Shown here: positions 48,346 to 59,759 of the stretch, one piece after another
Layout of the letters: each line of letters begins with the position of its first letter
Position numbering within the stretch: position 1 is the first letter of the stretch
Source of the DNA: Nansenia antarctica
Lineage: Eukaryota; Chordata; Actinopteri; Argentiniformes; Microstomatidae
Length of the DNA stretch: 64,000 bases
NCBI GenBank assembly: GCA_963989245.1
Contig: OZ022351.1
Span: forward strand, 13,146,843-13,210,842
Direction: 5' to 3'
Notes under the pieces: generated by a model
Database searches by the model: none
What the model was told of the DNA's origin: nothing
Seen by the model: only the letters and a program-made list of their open reading frames with translations
Position numbers and translations under genes: made by a program

Positions 48346-48816
48346 TTAGCTGATTAGGGCCCTTGCTGGAATATAGGGTGGGGGAGATCTGATATGTATT
48401 TTGGTCCGAGACCATTTGTGACACCAGCTGGTCAAACCGTAAACCAGTTGTGTAAGTAATGAAACATAGTCTGAAACTACAGATTGTAAGCTTTCAAATG
48501 ATGTGTCATACATTGAAATCAGAAAGAAATTGAAGACAACACGCATATTTGAATGTTGAATGGCGTCACATTTTGGAATGATTAGTTGATTAGTCTCAGC
48601 AGACCTTAGGGGCCTTGCGGGAATATAGGGTGGGATGAGATCTGATATGTATTTTGGTCCAAGACCATTTTGTGATTTGTATGCAATTAGGAGTACTTTG
48701 AATTCAATTATCTGAGAGATTGTTAGCCAGTGTAGAGATCTCAGGATTGGCTTAATGTGTTCAAACTTCTTCGTTTTTGTTAGGACCCTAGCAGCAGCGT
48801 TTTGGATGAGCTGCAA
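48346..48816 (-). pseudogene. LINE reverse transcriptase C-terminal fragment (copy A)
   Basis: 156 open codons. The first about 85 residues match the C-terminal domain of L2-type proteins (NAAARVLT, LRSLHWL, ISDLIPPYIPAR). The later part is non-LINE sequence between two copies of the PPYIPAR coding block. The catalytic residues are not in this piece. Confidence 0.65.
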
Positions 48817-49448
48817 TTCATGAACAGCCCCTTTAGATAGGCCTGTAGACCATTAGAATAATGAAACCTTTCATTCTTGTTATATTTTTCAGGTGATAGT
48901 AGGCTGGTTTAGTTATCAAGTTTATGTGGCTGTTGAAGTTTAGATCGGAGTCTAAAATGACACCAATATTTCTGACCTGTTTTTTAGTTTGAAAAGAGAA
49001 AGAATCAAGTTTTGCACTGACTTTCGATCTTTTGTCAGATGCACCGAATACAATTATCTCTGTTTTGTCTTTGGAGGAAGTTTTTTGTCATTTTGTTCAG
49101 TGCATTTACAAATATTGTCGATGGAACTATAGTCGTTCGGTGAGGGCGCTATGTAGATTTGAGTGTTGTCCGCAGGCAATTTAGTTTTTTAATGATGTGT
49201 ACGAATGGAAGCATGTAGAGATTGAATAGAAGGGGGCCAAGGATTGATCCTTGGGGAACCCCACATATAATTTGTATTTATTTGCCAATGGAGACATAGT
49301 AGCTTCTGTGCTTCTGCTATGTAGTGGGCAAAAGCCTGATTGAAGGTCATCGAAGAGATCATTTTGGGTCAAATAATTGCTAAGTTGATCGTGGGAAACC
49401 ATTTCAGTTATTTTTCCTGTACTGGAAAGATTTGATATGGGTCTGTTA

Positions 49449-49949
49449 CAGTGTGCGAAATATCTGTCAATAATCGGGGGGGAGGTGGGGGGGGTCTCCC
49501 TTTATTGCGCAATATACCAGTCGAAGATTTCTCAATATGCAGTAGGCCTATATATGACAATAGATTGTTACATTTCAACATTAAAGTATACCTCTATGTG
49601 TTTTTTAAAGTATTGTATTATTTTGTCAATGTCCGTTTTAATAATCATAAGTTATGACATCATATTTACAGCGACACACGCGTAGAACGCTTGGTTCCGT
49701 GGGATTTCACTTTTTAGTGCTCGCCGTAAAACCTGGTGTGGCCAAATATCTTTCCATCGCAAACTGCAGTAATAAAAACTGGACTGGAGTCACGTGAGTT
49801 TTCCTTGCCAAGACTCATCCCGACCTCCACAAGTGTGTTGACAAAGCAGACATTTCACTTCCATGTTATGACATGATCTTTTACATAATGCTATAAAATA
49901 TTTCATGGATGCAAGCCAAGACAATCAGTAGTCTATAGCCTACATGATT

Positions 49950-50017
<68 letters not shown>

Positions 50018-50021
50018 ACGC

Positions 50022-50079
<58 letters not shown>

Positions 50080-50219
50080 ACTCCAACTTGAACGCCAAGG
50101 CTAATAGGCTATTCTTCTTAACTATAAAGCCACAACCAACGCTCATCGTATGCACAGCAGGCAGTTCTATCATCTCAATTCAGTCACTGCAAAGACCGAA
50201 TTTTGCGGGCTGCACACTG
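49449..50219. mobile_element. hAT-like non-autonomous insertion splitting LINE copy A (~771 bp)
   Basis: The LINE frame breaks between NYR and PISN. The inserted piece begins CAGTGTGC and ends GCACACTG. GTCTGTTA at 49441-49448 corresponds to GTCTGTAG at 50221-50228, an imperfect duplication of LINE sequence. It contains a long (CA)n. Termini and duplication length fit hAT but are not exact. Confidence 0.6.
49950..50077. repeat. (CA)n microsatellite with CGCA core
   Basis: CA array with four ACGC interruptions in the middle. Confidence 0.97.
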
Positions 50220-50500
50220 AGTCTGTAGTTGTTTAGTACAAATGGGTCTAGGCCATTCTTTTTTAGTAAAGGCTTGATAACTGCAGTTTTCAGGATTTCA
50301 GGAGAAATTCCTGATGAAAGGGAGGTGTTGATTATTTGTATTAGTTCGCTTGCCACACAGCTAAATATGTTTTTTTAACTTGTCAAAGGCACAGGTGGAT
50401 GGTGTTAAATTGTGACATGGTTGTTATGTCAGCCCTATTTGGGGCTGTTATGGGTAGAGGGGATGAAGGAGGGACAGTTAACATCTCTTCATCCCCTTAA

Positions 50501-51561
50501 TTCTTAATTAACCAGAAGATCTACTGCTCTATTCATATCCTTCAAGAGGGGTTATCATTACTGGGGGGAATAAAAGATCCTAAAAAAGGATCCTAAAAAA
50601 GCCCACCGTTGACAGCATAGCTGGGTAACTTAAGGACCAAGGAGCTCTAGAGTTCCACTTCTATATCAAGCCCCGCGATAATTCAAGTCGTGTTTGCTAA
50701 TGGAGCTTGTTGCTTGTTGACGAACGTGTCGGCAATGGTTAGCTTAGCACACTGAATGTCTCAGGCAGTAACCCAGTTCTACTGAGTTAGGCTACTGGCA
50801 TTAGCCAGCTTGTCTCCATGTTATTTAACGTTGACTGACTGTAATGTCATGTAATGTTGACTGACTGTATCATGACATAAGCAGGAAGACTTGTGCAAAC
50901 TTGTGCTGACTCTGGGCAAGCGCGGGAAAACCGGGTTTTACACTTAGCAGCTCTCGGTAAGTTTGTATTCAAGTAGGCTATTTCAAATACATGGTGTACT
51001 GATTATGATGTAACTAATAACTGATCTCTGCATGGCCACTGGTAGTGTCCAGCGACTGCCACTGTTTTTTCCCACTGTGATTACATTTGTGTGACTTGAG
51101 AAATGCAGACCTTTTCACCAAGACCGTGTCACATATACTCAATATAACTCATGTACAGACTAATCTGCTCAATGTGTGAACCACATCTCCATAGATACAA
51201 TAATCTGAACCCCAAAATGACACAGAGCTATACCCCATAGCAGCCTACATTACAATCAATTAAATGGGACTTAAGCCAAACACCAGGGGTTCATATTGCT
51301 ACAGGGAGAATTCACAAACATTGGCATTAGTTTTCATCTCAATTGTTTGTTTTTAATCAAAGAAAATCGCATGGTAAAACCTAAACCTAATAGGGAGCAC
51401 TGCAGGAAGCAAAGCTGTGTAATACCCTAACCTCAAGAAACATGTTATTTCTCAGTATTATTGTTTCTTTTAATTATTTGTCTGTTCAATACAATTGTAC
51501 AGATACTATTACATCTTGGTGGAGATTACATTCAAATCATCAGATAATACAAATCAATAGC
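50501..51561. other. Non-coding tract, nothing recognised
   Basis: No gene. A short direct repeat GTAATGT...TTGACTGACTGTA lies near 50829-50870. Confidence 0.5.
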
Positions 51562-51568
51562 TTAAAGG

Positions 51569-51800
51569 GGGGTGGCTGTGGCGCAGGAGGTATAGCCGGT
51601 GTCTAATGATTGCATGGTTGTAGATCGGCGGTGCGGACCCCGGCTGGCCACATGTTGAGGTGTCCTTGGGCAAGTCACTCCAAATTAACTCCAAATTGCT
51701 CCCAATGAGCGGCTTGTGCCTTTGGTATGTGAATGGGTGAATGAGAGGCCATTGTAAGCCGCTTCGGAATAAGGCGCTATAAGCCAGTCCATTTACCATT
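51569..51800 (+). mobile_element. tRNA-derived SINE, plus strand, with 7-bp target duplication
   Basis: GGGTGGCTGTGGCGCAGGAG (A box) is followed by GGTTGTAGATCGGCGGTGCG (B-box-like), TGTCCTTGGGCAAGTCACTC, GTGAATGGGTGAATG and a 3' end GGCGCTATAAGCCAGTCCAT then TTACC. This matches the common teleost SINE ending AGTCCATTTACC. TTAAAGG at 51562-51568 is repeated at 51801-51807. Confidence 0.8.
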
Positions 51801-51913
51801 TTAAAGGACCATGGCATCCTGTACATTTTTGGAAATCTGCGACCTCTGGCCACCGTGGCAAAATTCAGTTTCAAGTTCCAAATGACAACATTCCTTCATA
51901 ATAATATTATAAC

Positions 51914-52382
51914 TGTGGGGAGCATGGCGCGTTCTGGCCTGCAGAGGGAGCCAGACTGTGGTGGATGGATGGATGACGGTCTGATTACGGGCAGGTGTCA
52001 GTAATCAGACTCGTTATCCAACAGGTCTATTTAACCTGTGTGTGTTTTGCTCCCCTGGAAGTAGGACGAGGCAGAGAAATGCTGCTGCTGAGAGAGAAGG
52101 AGAGAGAGAAGGAGAGAGAGAAGGAGAGAGAGAAGGAGAGAGAGAAGGAGAGAGAGAGCTGAAGCATTGACGAGAGCTGTGAGCAGCCCGAAAGGGGGAG
52201 CAGCCAGGAGTCACGTGCGTGGACGAGTGCCCATAGTTCTTATTACTTTGAGTGACTTTTTATTATTTAGAAACCTCTCCAGCACGTCAGTGGCGTGGCT
52301 GAATCTGTCAAGGACAATAAAAACCGTGTTGAGTACACCGTTCCTCTGTGTCGACCTCCCTCTGTGCCTAGAGACCTTTACA
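51914..52382 (+). mobile_element. Solo LTR (469 bp) with perfect 5-bp target duplication
   Basis: Starts TGTGGGGAGC and ends CCTTTACA; ATAAC precedes (51909-51913) and follows (52383-52387). It contains a TATTTAA box near 52026 and an AATAAA at 52316. An internal purine array AGAGAGAAGG repeats from 52088 to 52162. No coding region is attached, so it is the product of LTR-LTR recombination. The superfamily (Gypsy or ERV-like) is not certain. Confidence 0.8.
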
Positions 52383-52387
52383 ATAAC

Positions 52388-53619
52388 CCTCCAAGATGGA
52401 CTTGCAACGTCCATAATGTCTGACTTTCCAGTAGTTGTTTTGTTTTTGCATGTGTGCAAGAAGCGAAGAGGTCGTCACCAGAGGGAACATTTTAATATTT
52501 CTTTCCCCTCAAACACCATAGGCCAGCAACGACATCTTTGTTTTCAAACCGAGTTCCGGGTAGGACACTCCATTTTAGAAAGTGCTTTTGGGACCAAAAC
52601 AGCATTCGTAAATGAAATATTTATTTCAAAGGATCTCATACAGTGGCATCATTTCAGCAAAAGCCAAGATATGGCAAGGTACCAAGTGGGGGGGATTGAG
52701 GATTTATTTGTTGTGCAATAGTACATTTTGGTTAGTTGTTTCTATACAATTGACTTATATGACATTAAGATGACATTATAATATAATGTCATCTTAATAT
52801 AATGTCTTAATATAATGTAAAAAAACAAGTTTACTACTAAACTATAAAATGTGAAATAAGCGGTACAGGAACTCATCAGGGTACAGAACACAGCTTCCTG
52901 GTCACCAGAAGTGGAAAAAATACACTGTCCTTTTGCATTGAGTATTCAATTTATTCCTATTTTTGTATAGCTGTGTATTAAACCTTCTCCCATTCCTCAT
53001 GGGGAACTGACATACAATAGGTTGTACTGGAGAGTTGTTTGTTGATTGACTAATGTCCATGTCTTCGCTGCTATGAACTGCATTGCCAATCTTCTCTGTC
53101 CCTGGTACTGTCACTGTTGCTGTATACATCTTTCCTACCAGGTGGACCCAGGGTTGCCAGATTGTGCAGGCTCCCACCGAATGGGTTATTTTCGATCACT
53201 GGGCTGGAAAAAAAGCATTTGGGTGGTTGGGCTGGATTAATAGCATTTAGGCGGTATCAAAATGTCAGTGCCTGAAAGTTCAAAATGTGTGTTAAAACTA
53301 CACACCCTAGTAGCTACATACAATATGAAGTTTTTTTTATTTTACAAACATCATTGGCAACAGACATCGAGTTTAGGCCCTACACTTTAGGGGCAGGAGA
53401 TGGTTACCTGCCCAATAGTAATTAGGGGTTGGGGGCTGGTTGCCCCACCGTGGCCTATCAGTAGTGGGGGTGTGGAAGTTGTGTGTCACGTGTGGTTTTA
53501 GCCGCTCTTTCAACTGCGACTGCAAGTTGCTTTGAAATGAAAATATAAGGTAGAAAATAACATTATTCCCTTGGGGAAAATACAAAAACCGAAAGGAGTG
53601 GGAGAGTGACTCAACTCTC
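52388..53619. other. Intergenic tract
   Basis: No supportable gene. The open frame at 52167-52721 is LTR plus random sequence. ATATAATGTCATCTTA is repeated near 52775-52815. Confidence 0.5.
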
Positions 53620-53990
53620 AGAAGTTGGATTGCACAGCTGTCGTGGGAGATGACTCAAAGGCCTATTGTAAAATGTGTAATAGCAAAATCAGAGCGCAAT
53701 TAAATGACCTGAAAGACCATGCCACCACAAAGAAACACAAGTCCTGCTGTGTACCAAGCGTCCAAAGGTTTGCTGTACCGGTGGCAAAAGATGGACAATG
53801 TAGCATAAAAGATGACCAGAAACGCTATCCTTAAACTCAGGATAGCAACCTACGTTGCTTGACTTCAATTAACGCAGTGGATGATTTGTGTTTTCTGGAA
53901 TTAGCACTGGGTGCCATCAGACTTCTCACTCTGCCCGTGTCACATGCTCCTGTAGAGAGAGCGTTTTTATGGTCACAATTCTCATAGATG
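53620..53990 (+). pseudogene. hAT-type transposase relic: BED-like finger plus C-terminal dimerisation motif
   Basis: Positions 53625-53834 encode AYCKMCNSKIRAQLNDLKDH followed by TTKKHK, a C-x2-C...H-x4-H finger of the BED type that opens hAT transposases. After a stop, about 53890-53985 encodes IRLLTLPVSHAPVERAF, the hAT C-terminal dimerisation motif (L-x-P-x-S-x-A-x-x-E-R-x-F). The catalytic middle of roughly 400 residues is deleted. Termini of the element were not found. It could also be a relic of a domesticated ZBED-like gene. Confidence 0.6.
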
Positions 53991-53994
53991 ACAC

Positions 53995-54230
53995 AAGAAA
54001 CCGATCCTAGCAGGATCACAAAAGAAGTTTCTACCAGGATTTCTCCAAGGCTTACGCAGGACCGCCGACACTCTTTCCTAGACTGTAAACGACCACTTCA
54101 CTCGGCAAAGATTCCATTCGGCATTGGCTACCCTGCAGTGCTATCCTTCACTGCACCTGGGGGGACTAAACACAGTTTCAACGACCCGGAGAAGACCATG
54201 GAGGCCATGCAGTGCATTAAAAACGTTTAA
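53995..54230 (+). pseudogene. L1/Tx1 LINE ORF1 C-terminal relic (Transposase_22 type)
   Basis: The frame ends at a TAA (54228-54230). It contains DRRHSFLDCKRPL, IPFGIGYPAVLSFTAPGG and HSFNDPEKTMEAM, matching the C-terminal domain of L1 ORF1 (R-R-x-F-x-x-x-K-x-x-L, then Y-P-A-x-L and a F-x-D/T-P-x-x-A block). It directly follows the hAT relic without a visible boundary, so it is 5'-truncated or was joined by deletion. Confidence 0.5.
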
Positions 54231-57200
54231 TATTATGTTACGTTGGATATTATGCTACTTGTATGGTCAGTGAGTTCGTTTTTTACCCCTCCCTGCCTGA
54301 ACACTGATTTATTTTGGTAAGTTAATTTGTATACTGCTCTACGTGAGACTATGAGTGCCTGGATGGGGGCACATTGTGTGCATGCACATCCATGGATGTG
54401 TTTATTTAATCGTTTTCCTTTTTTTGTTTTCTGTTATTTCCATCCAAATATCCTTTTACCCTTACTATTTTTCTCATAATTAAAATCTGATAGACCTATT
54501 GAATGTGTTCTGTTGGCTCATAATGTGAATGCAATGTTTAGTAGTAAACAGTTGCTGGTATCTGATATCGCCTGTTCTTAATGGCTGGTGATGGTGCCGG
54601 CCAATTTCCTGAATCTAAAGGCCAATGCACACGGCGCGCGAAAATTCCATGGAATTATACAAGATCCTGACCAGGGAAAATGCCTAATCGAATTTCAGTC
54701 GCGAATTTCAGTCGCGTCCACACTGTACACCGTACCAGGTAAATTCCATGGAATCTACTGGGAAGGCTTGTATGTGTGAAAGGGGTTTATGACACCTTGA
54801 TCAGGCAATTATAGTGTAATTACCTTAACAAGTAGCATTAGAGAAAATTATCCTCATTCTTTTGCTAAAATAACACAAAATCAGTGATGAGAGAATTTGA
54901 GAATCTCTAATCAGCATCTCATTAGGTTTGCCACTACCGGGGTGTCGACAGCGTTCACTGACAAATACAATTATGGCAAGAAAACAACAAAAAAGAGACC
55001 TACATTGTGCCGAATAAGGCAGACAAAATCCCCTAGATCCTTTGGAGAGTTCAAATGTCTATTCAATTTACAAAATCTAATTGTATTTTGGGAGCTTTGT
55101 GCATGCTTCAAGCATCCCTGAGATTATATCTCTGGCCGGGGTAAAACAATGGGTTGAAAGTCAATCTTAACCACACTGGGGGGAGAAAGTGGGGACTTTT
55201 TTTCCTTTACAAACCGCACAGATAAGTGGACGCGCTTCCTCCTGAGCACAGCAAGGTCAGGTGAATGTGATGTCTGATCAGCCACTGTGTCTAAGCATAT
55301 TATCTGGTGAAATCTGTTGAGTGACGTGAGTAGACTGGACTAGTCAGCTGTCTGAAAAATCATTACATGGCCCGGACATTTTGGATAACTCTGGAGGCGA
55401 TCAGCCGCTTGGGATGCAGCATGGATCTTTCATTCAGCACGATGCCCTTCAACCATGTGAACGTTTCCTCCTTCTGTCTGAGAGAGAGGCTGAGGCCTAG
55501 TCTGGGGTAGTAGCTTGAACTATATTGACATGGATTTTTAAGCTACGTTAAGCTATGTTTAATCGTTAACTGCGAAACAACAAGATGGTTTTCATTCAAC
55601 GATTTGTGATATGAGATGTCACATGTTGTTATAGAAGATGTTTATGTAATACATTTTGAATTACTATGTAAACAATGTTGTTGTTTTTGTCACTGGCATA
55701 AAAGTCAAGTCTGTATTGCTGGTGTTTGTCCTTTGTTGCTGGCATTATCATTAGCGCTGGCATTCTCAGTGGTTGAATCCCTTTTAAGATTATGTGGAAT
55801 TGAAATCTGTAATCACTCATATAATCACAGCAAATGGTGATTGTCTGTGCATTAATTATAAAATATAATTAGTCAGAGATCCTTCGAATGATAAAACAAC
55901 ATGCTGTCTCTATTTCAGTTGCCACTAATCAAGACCTAATATTACAAAGTAGTTTAGCGATTTGATGTGATAAAAGTGTAAAAATCAAGTAATTAGAATT
56001 ATTTCATCCTGAGTGCAAATTGGGTGTGGGTTCCAACTCCTGTTACAGTTGTGCAGCAGTATCATCATGTGAATAGCCCAATGTACAATTAACATGATAG
56101 TTTATCATCATTAGCGCTGCTTCATTATTTAAAAAAATAAAATAAAGAGCTGTTGCCTATCATACATTAAGATCATGTTATTCATTATTGTCTTGCCTAT
56201 CACTTTCTCTTAAACCAGAATACATGTTGTATGTTTTCCGACACTCTTAGTACAACATGTCAGTTTACCTCATCCTGGCTCTCTAAATGTCATTCGGATC
56301 AGTAGGATGCATTCTCACTTAGTATGACTGATGAGGTATTGCTATTAGCATATATAAACTGGACTTTTGAAGTGAAATAGCATTTAATGGTTTATTTGAA
56401 GTATGGGAGTTGCAAAAGAAATGAAACATCCCTTTGATGGAGGAAATGCCATATTCCAATCAAACATTTCACTGTTCCGAAGGTTAATGAATGCCATTAG
56501 CCTAGCACGAATACATTTAGACTTGTACTTTCACAAGATGCATAAATTAGATAAAGCTCTGAAAACCAATGTTTCTCTGTGAGGAGAGGGAATATATAAT
56601 AGCAACATAATTGCACAGCTAGAAAAATAATGGCTGCTAAACTGAGGCAATTTGACAAGCTTGAACAAAGTACTATTATTGGAATTTAATGTTGAATAAG
56701 TTTCCCCCACTCTTTCCAAGAGCAGTGTTTTAATATTGGTCATAAACTTTAGTAAATATTTTTGATTCCATTTGTGGTTTTTGTTCACATTGCTCCAACA
56801 ACAATGATAAACATAATATTATAAACAATAATGATAAACATAATATTATAAACAACTATATTATACACGTTACCAATTTCCCAAAATAACACCTACTGCG
56901 CATTTTATTGCAACTCATCTCCATGCTCATTAGAGACATTCATCATGATCAGTAATGATATGAAAATGTTAGGAATTCAACCCATTGTTTAGCCACATGG
57001 TTGACTAGGCCACAACATGTATTTGTGCAAAATATTACAATAATTATTACCCAATTTGCTCTTTAAGGGTCTTTTGAGCTGCTAATTAGTTGTTCACTTA
57101 ATTGTATCCTTTTTGCTAATGGCTCATCAGTTCTAAAGCTGTCCTGTTTGGCATTAATAAGTTCTGACGTAGGCGTTTTCTATACTTCATTACTCCTTTC

Positions 57201-58295
57201 AAATGATCATTGTGGCCCTAATTAGTTGATAGTTGAAATATAGCCTTACTGTAGACAATGACCTTGAGAAAGAAGTTAAGATTTTGATAAATGTTATTAT
57301 GGCCTGAAATCTAAATAGGCTGAGGAGAACTGGAGATACACAAGTAAAGCAATTCCTCAGAACATGCCGGAAGGTTAACTTAATGACTTGTAACAATGAT
57401 TGAGTACAACTCTAAGCCAAACCCTGTCAGAGGTCCAACATTTTTTTGACATTTGAAGCCATCCATTCTAAAAGGTCAGTGTTATCCTTGCAGCTTGTTC
57501 TGAAATGAAAGTAAAGAGAGGTAGACAAGGTGAGGCAGCGTGAAATATGACAATGTTTACTTTATGCACGGCGGAGTGGGATATTGGATATCCCAGCACT
57601 CAATTTCCAACGAACAGTCGAAGTCTAACGGCAATTATTGAGAACTCATATTAAAGATATCAGAAAGATCAGAAGAGGGATATAACGTTTTTACAGTATC
57701 TCTCGATAGCTCCCACACGTTTAATAATATAAAAGTTTTCAGTTCTGTGGCTTAGGTTGAAAAGTAACTCAAGTATAGTAAACAGTGTAACCATCATTAC
57801 ATGCAATGGGTTTACTGGTATAACTGTCCCTTGATGAAAAAATATTCTTGTCACATGCAACACTGTTAATGAAATAGATAAGAAAAGAATATAAAATACC
57901 TCAGTCACAACAAACACCCACCCACACACACACAAACATTGATATACACATACCTAAATGTCAGCTGAAAAACAGATTTGTTGGATGTTGTGTGGTATTT
58001 TGGAATCAGATGAAAATCAATTCCTCATTATGAGATTCAGAGCTGCATGACTCATAAAGAGTATGTGCCCACTCCACTAGTGTTATAACCATCTTAATGT
58101 GCAGAGGGAACAACCTGTGAGGGAATGCTCCTGTGATTCATATACTGCATGGCATCGACCAAAACACCTTTTGACATAGAAAACTTCCACCACAATCAAA
58201 CACCACCACAGTAACACTCTGGCTGAGTATGAACATCTGTTGAGGCATTGTGCTTTTAAAAAAATAAAAAATAAAGACCAGATCTTCAGGACCTT
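54231..58295. other. Long intergenic tract
   Basis: No gene recognised. CAATGCACACGGCGCGCGAA near 54625 resembles the Harbinger MITE end at 34640 in style but has no partner. GATAAACATAATATTATAAACAA is directly repeated at about 56806 and 56830. Confidence 0.45.
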
Positions 58296-59580
58296 GGCAA
58301 GGCAAGGCAAGGCAAGTTTATTTGTATAGCACATTTCATACAACAGGGGCAATTCAAAGTGCTTTACATGCATTATTTAAAAATACAGCAAAGGAATAGC
58401 ATAGGAAAGCAAGGAAAAGGAAAAGGAAAGCATAGGAAAATAAAAATTACAATGAATAAAAGCAAATATAAGAAGTAAATAGATACAACATTTAAAAAGA
58501 CAATAGTTAATGGAAAAAAGACATTGATAGAAGTGTTTGTGTTTAATCATAACTGGTGCAAAACATGAAGGTTTTTAGCTTAGATTTAAATATTTTAAGG
58601 GTTTGGGCCTGTTTGATTTCTTCAGGGAGTTTGTTCCAGGAGCATGCAGCAGCGTGCAGCAGCAGCGTGACTGAAAGCTGCTGCACCGTGTTTTGTTTTT
58701 ACTCTTGGAATTATTAGCTGATTTGTCTCAGCTGACCTTAGGGACCTTGCGGGAATATAGGGTGGGAGGAGATCTGATATGTATTTTGGTCCAAGACCAT
58801 TTTGTGATTTGTATGTAATTAGGAGGATTTTGAATTCAATTCTCTGAGAGACTGGTAGCCAGTGCAGGGATCTCAGGATTGGTGTAATGTGTTCAAATTT
58901 CTTTGTTTTTGTTAGGACCCTAGCAGCGGCGTTTTGGATGAGCTGCAATTTACGAACAGCTCCTTTAGATAGGCCTGTTAGTAGACCATTACAATAATCA
59001 AGTCTACTCGAAACAAATGCATGGATGAGTTTTTCAAGGTCTTGCTTGGACATGAAACCTCTCATTCTTGTTATGTTTTTCAGGTGATAGTAGGCTGATT
59101 TAGTTATCGAGTTTATGTGGCTGTTGAAGTTTAGATCGGAGTCTAGAATTACACCAAGATTTCTGACCTGTTTTTTTAGTGTGAAGAGAGAGAGAATCAA
59201 GTTTTGCACTGACTTTCGATCTTTTGTCAGGTGCACCGAATACAATTATCTCTGTTTTGTCCTTGTTTAGTTGGAGGAAGTTTTGTGTTATCCAGGCGTT
59301 TATTTGCTCAATGCAATTACAGAGATTGTCAATGGGACTATAGTTGTTCGGTGAGAGGGCTATGTAGATTTGAGTGTCATCCGCATAGTTGTGGTAAGCA
59401 ATTTTGTTCTTTTTTATGATGTGTCCCAATGGAAGCATGTAGAGATTGAATAGAAGGGGGCCAAGGATTGACCCTTGGGGAACCCCACATGGTCTACAGT
59501 GTCAAAGGCAGCACTAAGATCTAGTAGTATCAAAACTGAGATTTTTCCGGAGTCTGTGTTTATGCGAATGTCATTACCTT
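58296..59580 (-). mobile_element. L2-type non-LTR retrotransposon, 5'-truncated, minus strand (copy B)
   Basis: On the minus strand: DSGKISVLILLDLSAAFDTV (RT palm block with the first catalytic Asp), then a jump that removes about 50 residues to GFPKGQSLAPF, then the active site YHNYADDTQIYI (about 59390), LQLNKDKTEIIVFG, a frameshift near 59175 in a T-run, then VRNLGVILDSDL, NAAARVLTKT, LRSLHWLPV, YISDLLPPYIPAR and VKTKHGAAAFS. The 3' tail is followed by (TTGCC)n at 58296. This copy is better kept than copy A. It is not functional: 5' truncated, deleted and frameshifted. Confidence 0.85.
58622..59245 (-). pseudogene. L2 reverse transcriptase C-terminal part (copy B)
   Basis: 207 open codons holding the thumb and C-terminal domain of the LINE protein (HINSITKSAYYHLKNI, SRLDYCNGLLTGL, LRSLHWLPVSQRIEFK). 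The upstream part with the YADD active site is in another frame (59100-59438). Confidence 0.75.
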
Positions 59581-59759
59581 CTCTCAAAATACAATTCATG
59601 TGTAGTTTTCAATGATGTATGTTCATTATGTTAAGATAAGATACTTACCCACAACAGAACTTGAGGGAAACTTGAGTGAATTACACTCATAGTAGTTACA
59701 GTAAAAGTTTCACTTTTGAGAAAACATAAGTATCAGGGGAGGCTGGTGAACATATAAAT

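Larger units (their letters stand above)
47956..50500 (-). mobile_element. L2-type non-LTR retrotransposon, degenerate, minus strand (copy A)
   Basis: Read on the minus strand: residues CAFDKL, then IINTSLSSGISPEILKTAV and KPLLKKNGLDP, VLNNYR (near 50370-50225); then PISN...QLSNYLTQND and LQSGF (49437-49340); a decayed G-x-P-x-G-Q-S-L-AP block (49270-49220); and IQNAAARVLTKTKKFEH, LRSLHWL and YISDL (48816-48590). The 3' end carries (TTGCC)n. These are reverse transcriptase and C-terminal motifs of fish L2/CR1-like LINEs. Frameshifts are many. A hAT-like insertion splits it at 49449-50219. The YIPAR end is partly duplicated: the block CTTGCKGGAATATAGGGTGG occurs near 48362 and 48614. Confidence 0.8.

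Noticed and set aside
52167..52721. 184-codon plus-strand open frame
   Set aside because: Its first part is the U5 end of the solo LTR (51914-52382), and the rest shows no motif or codon character; the frame merely lacks stops.
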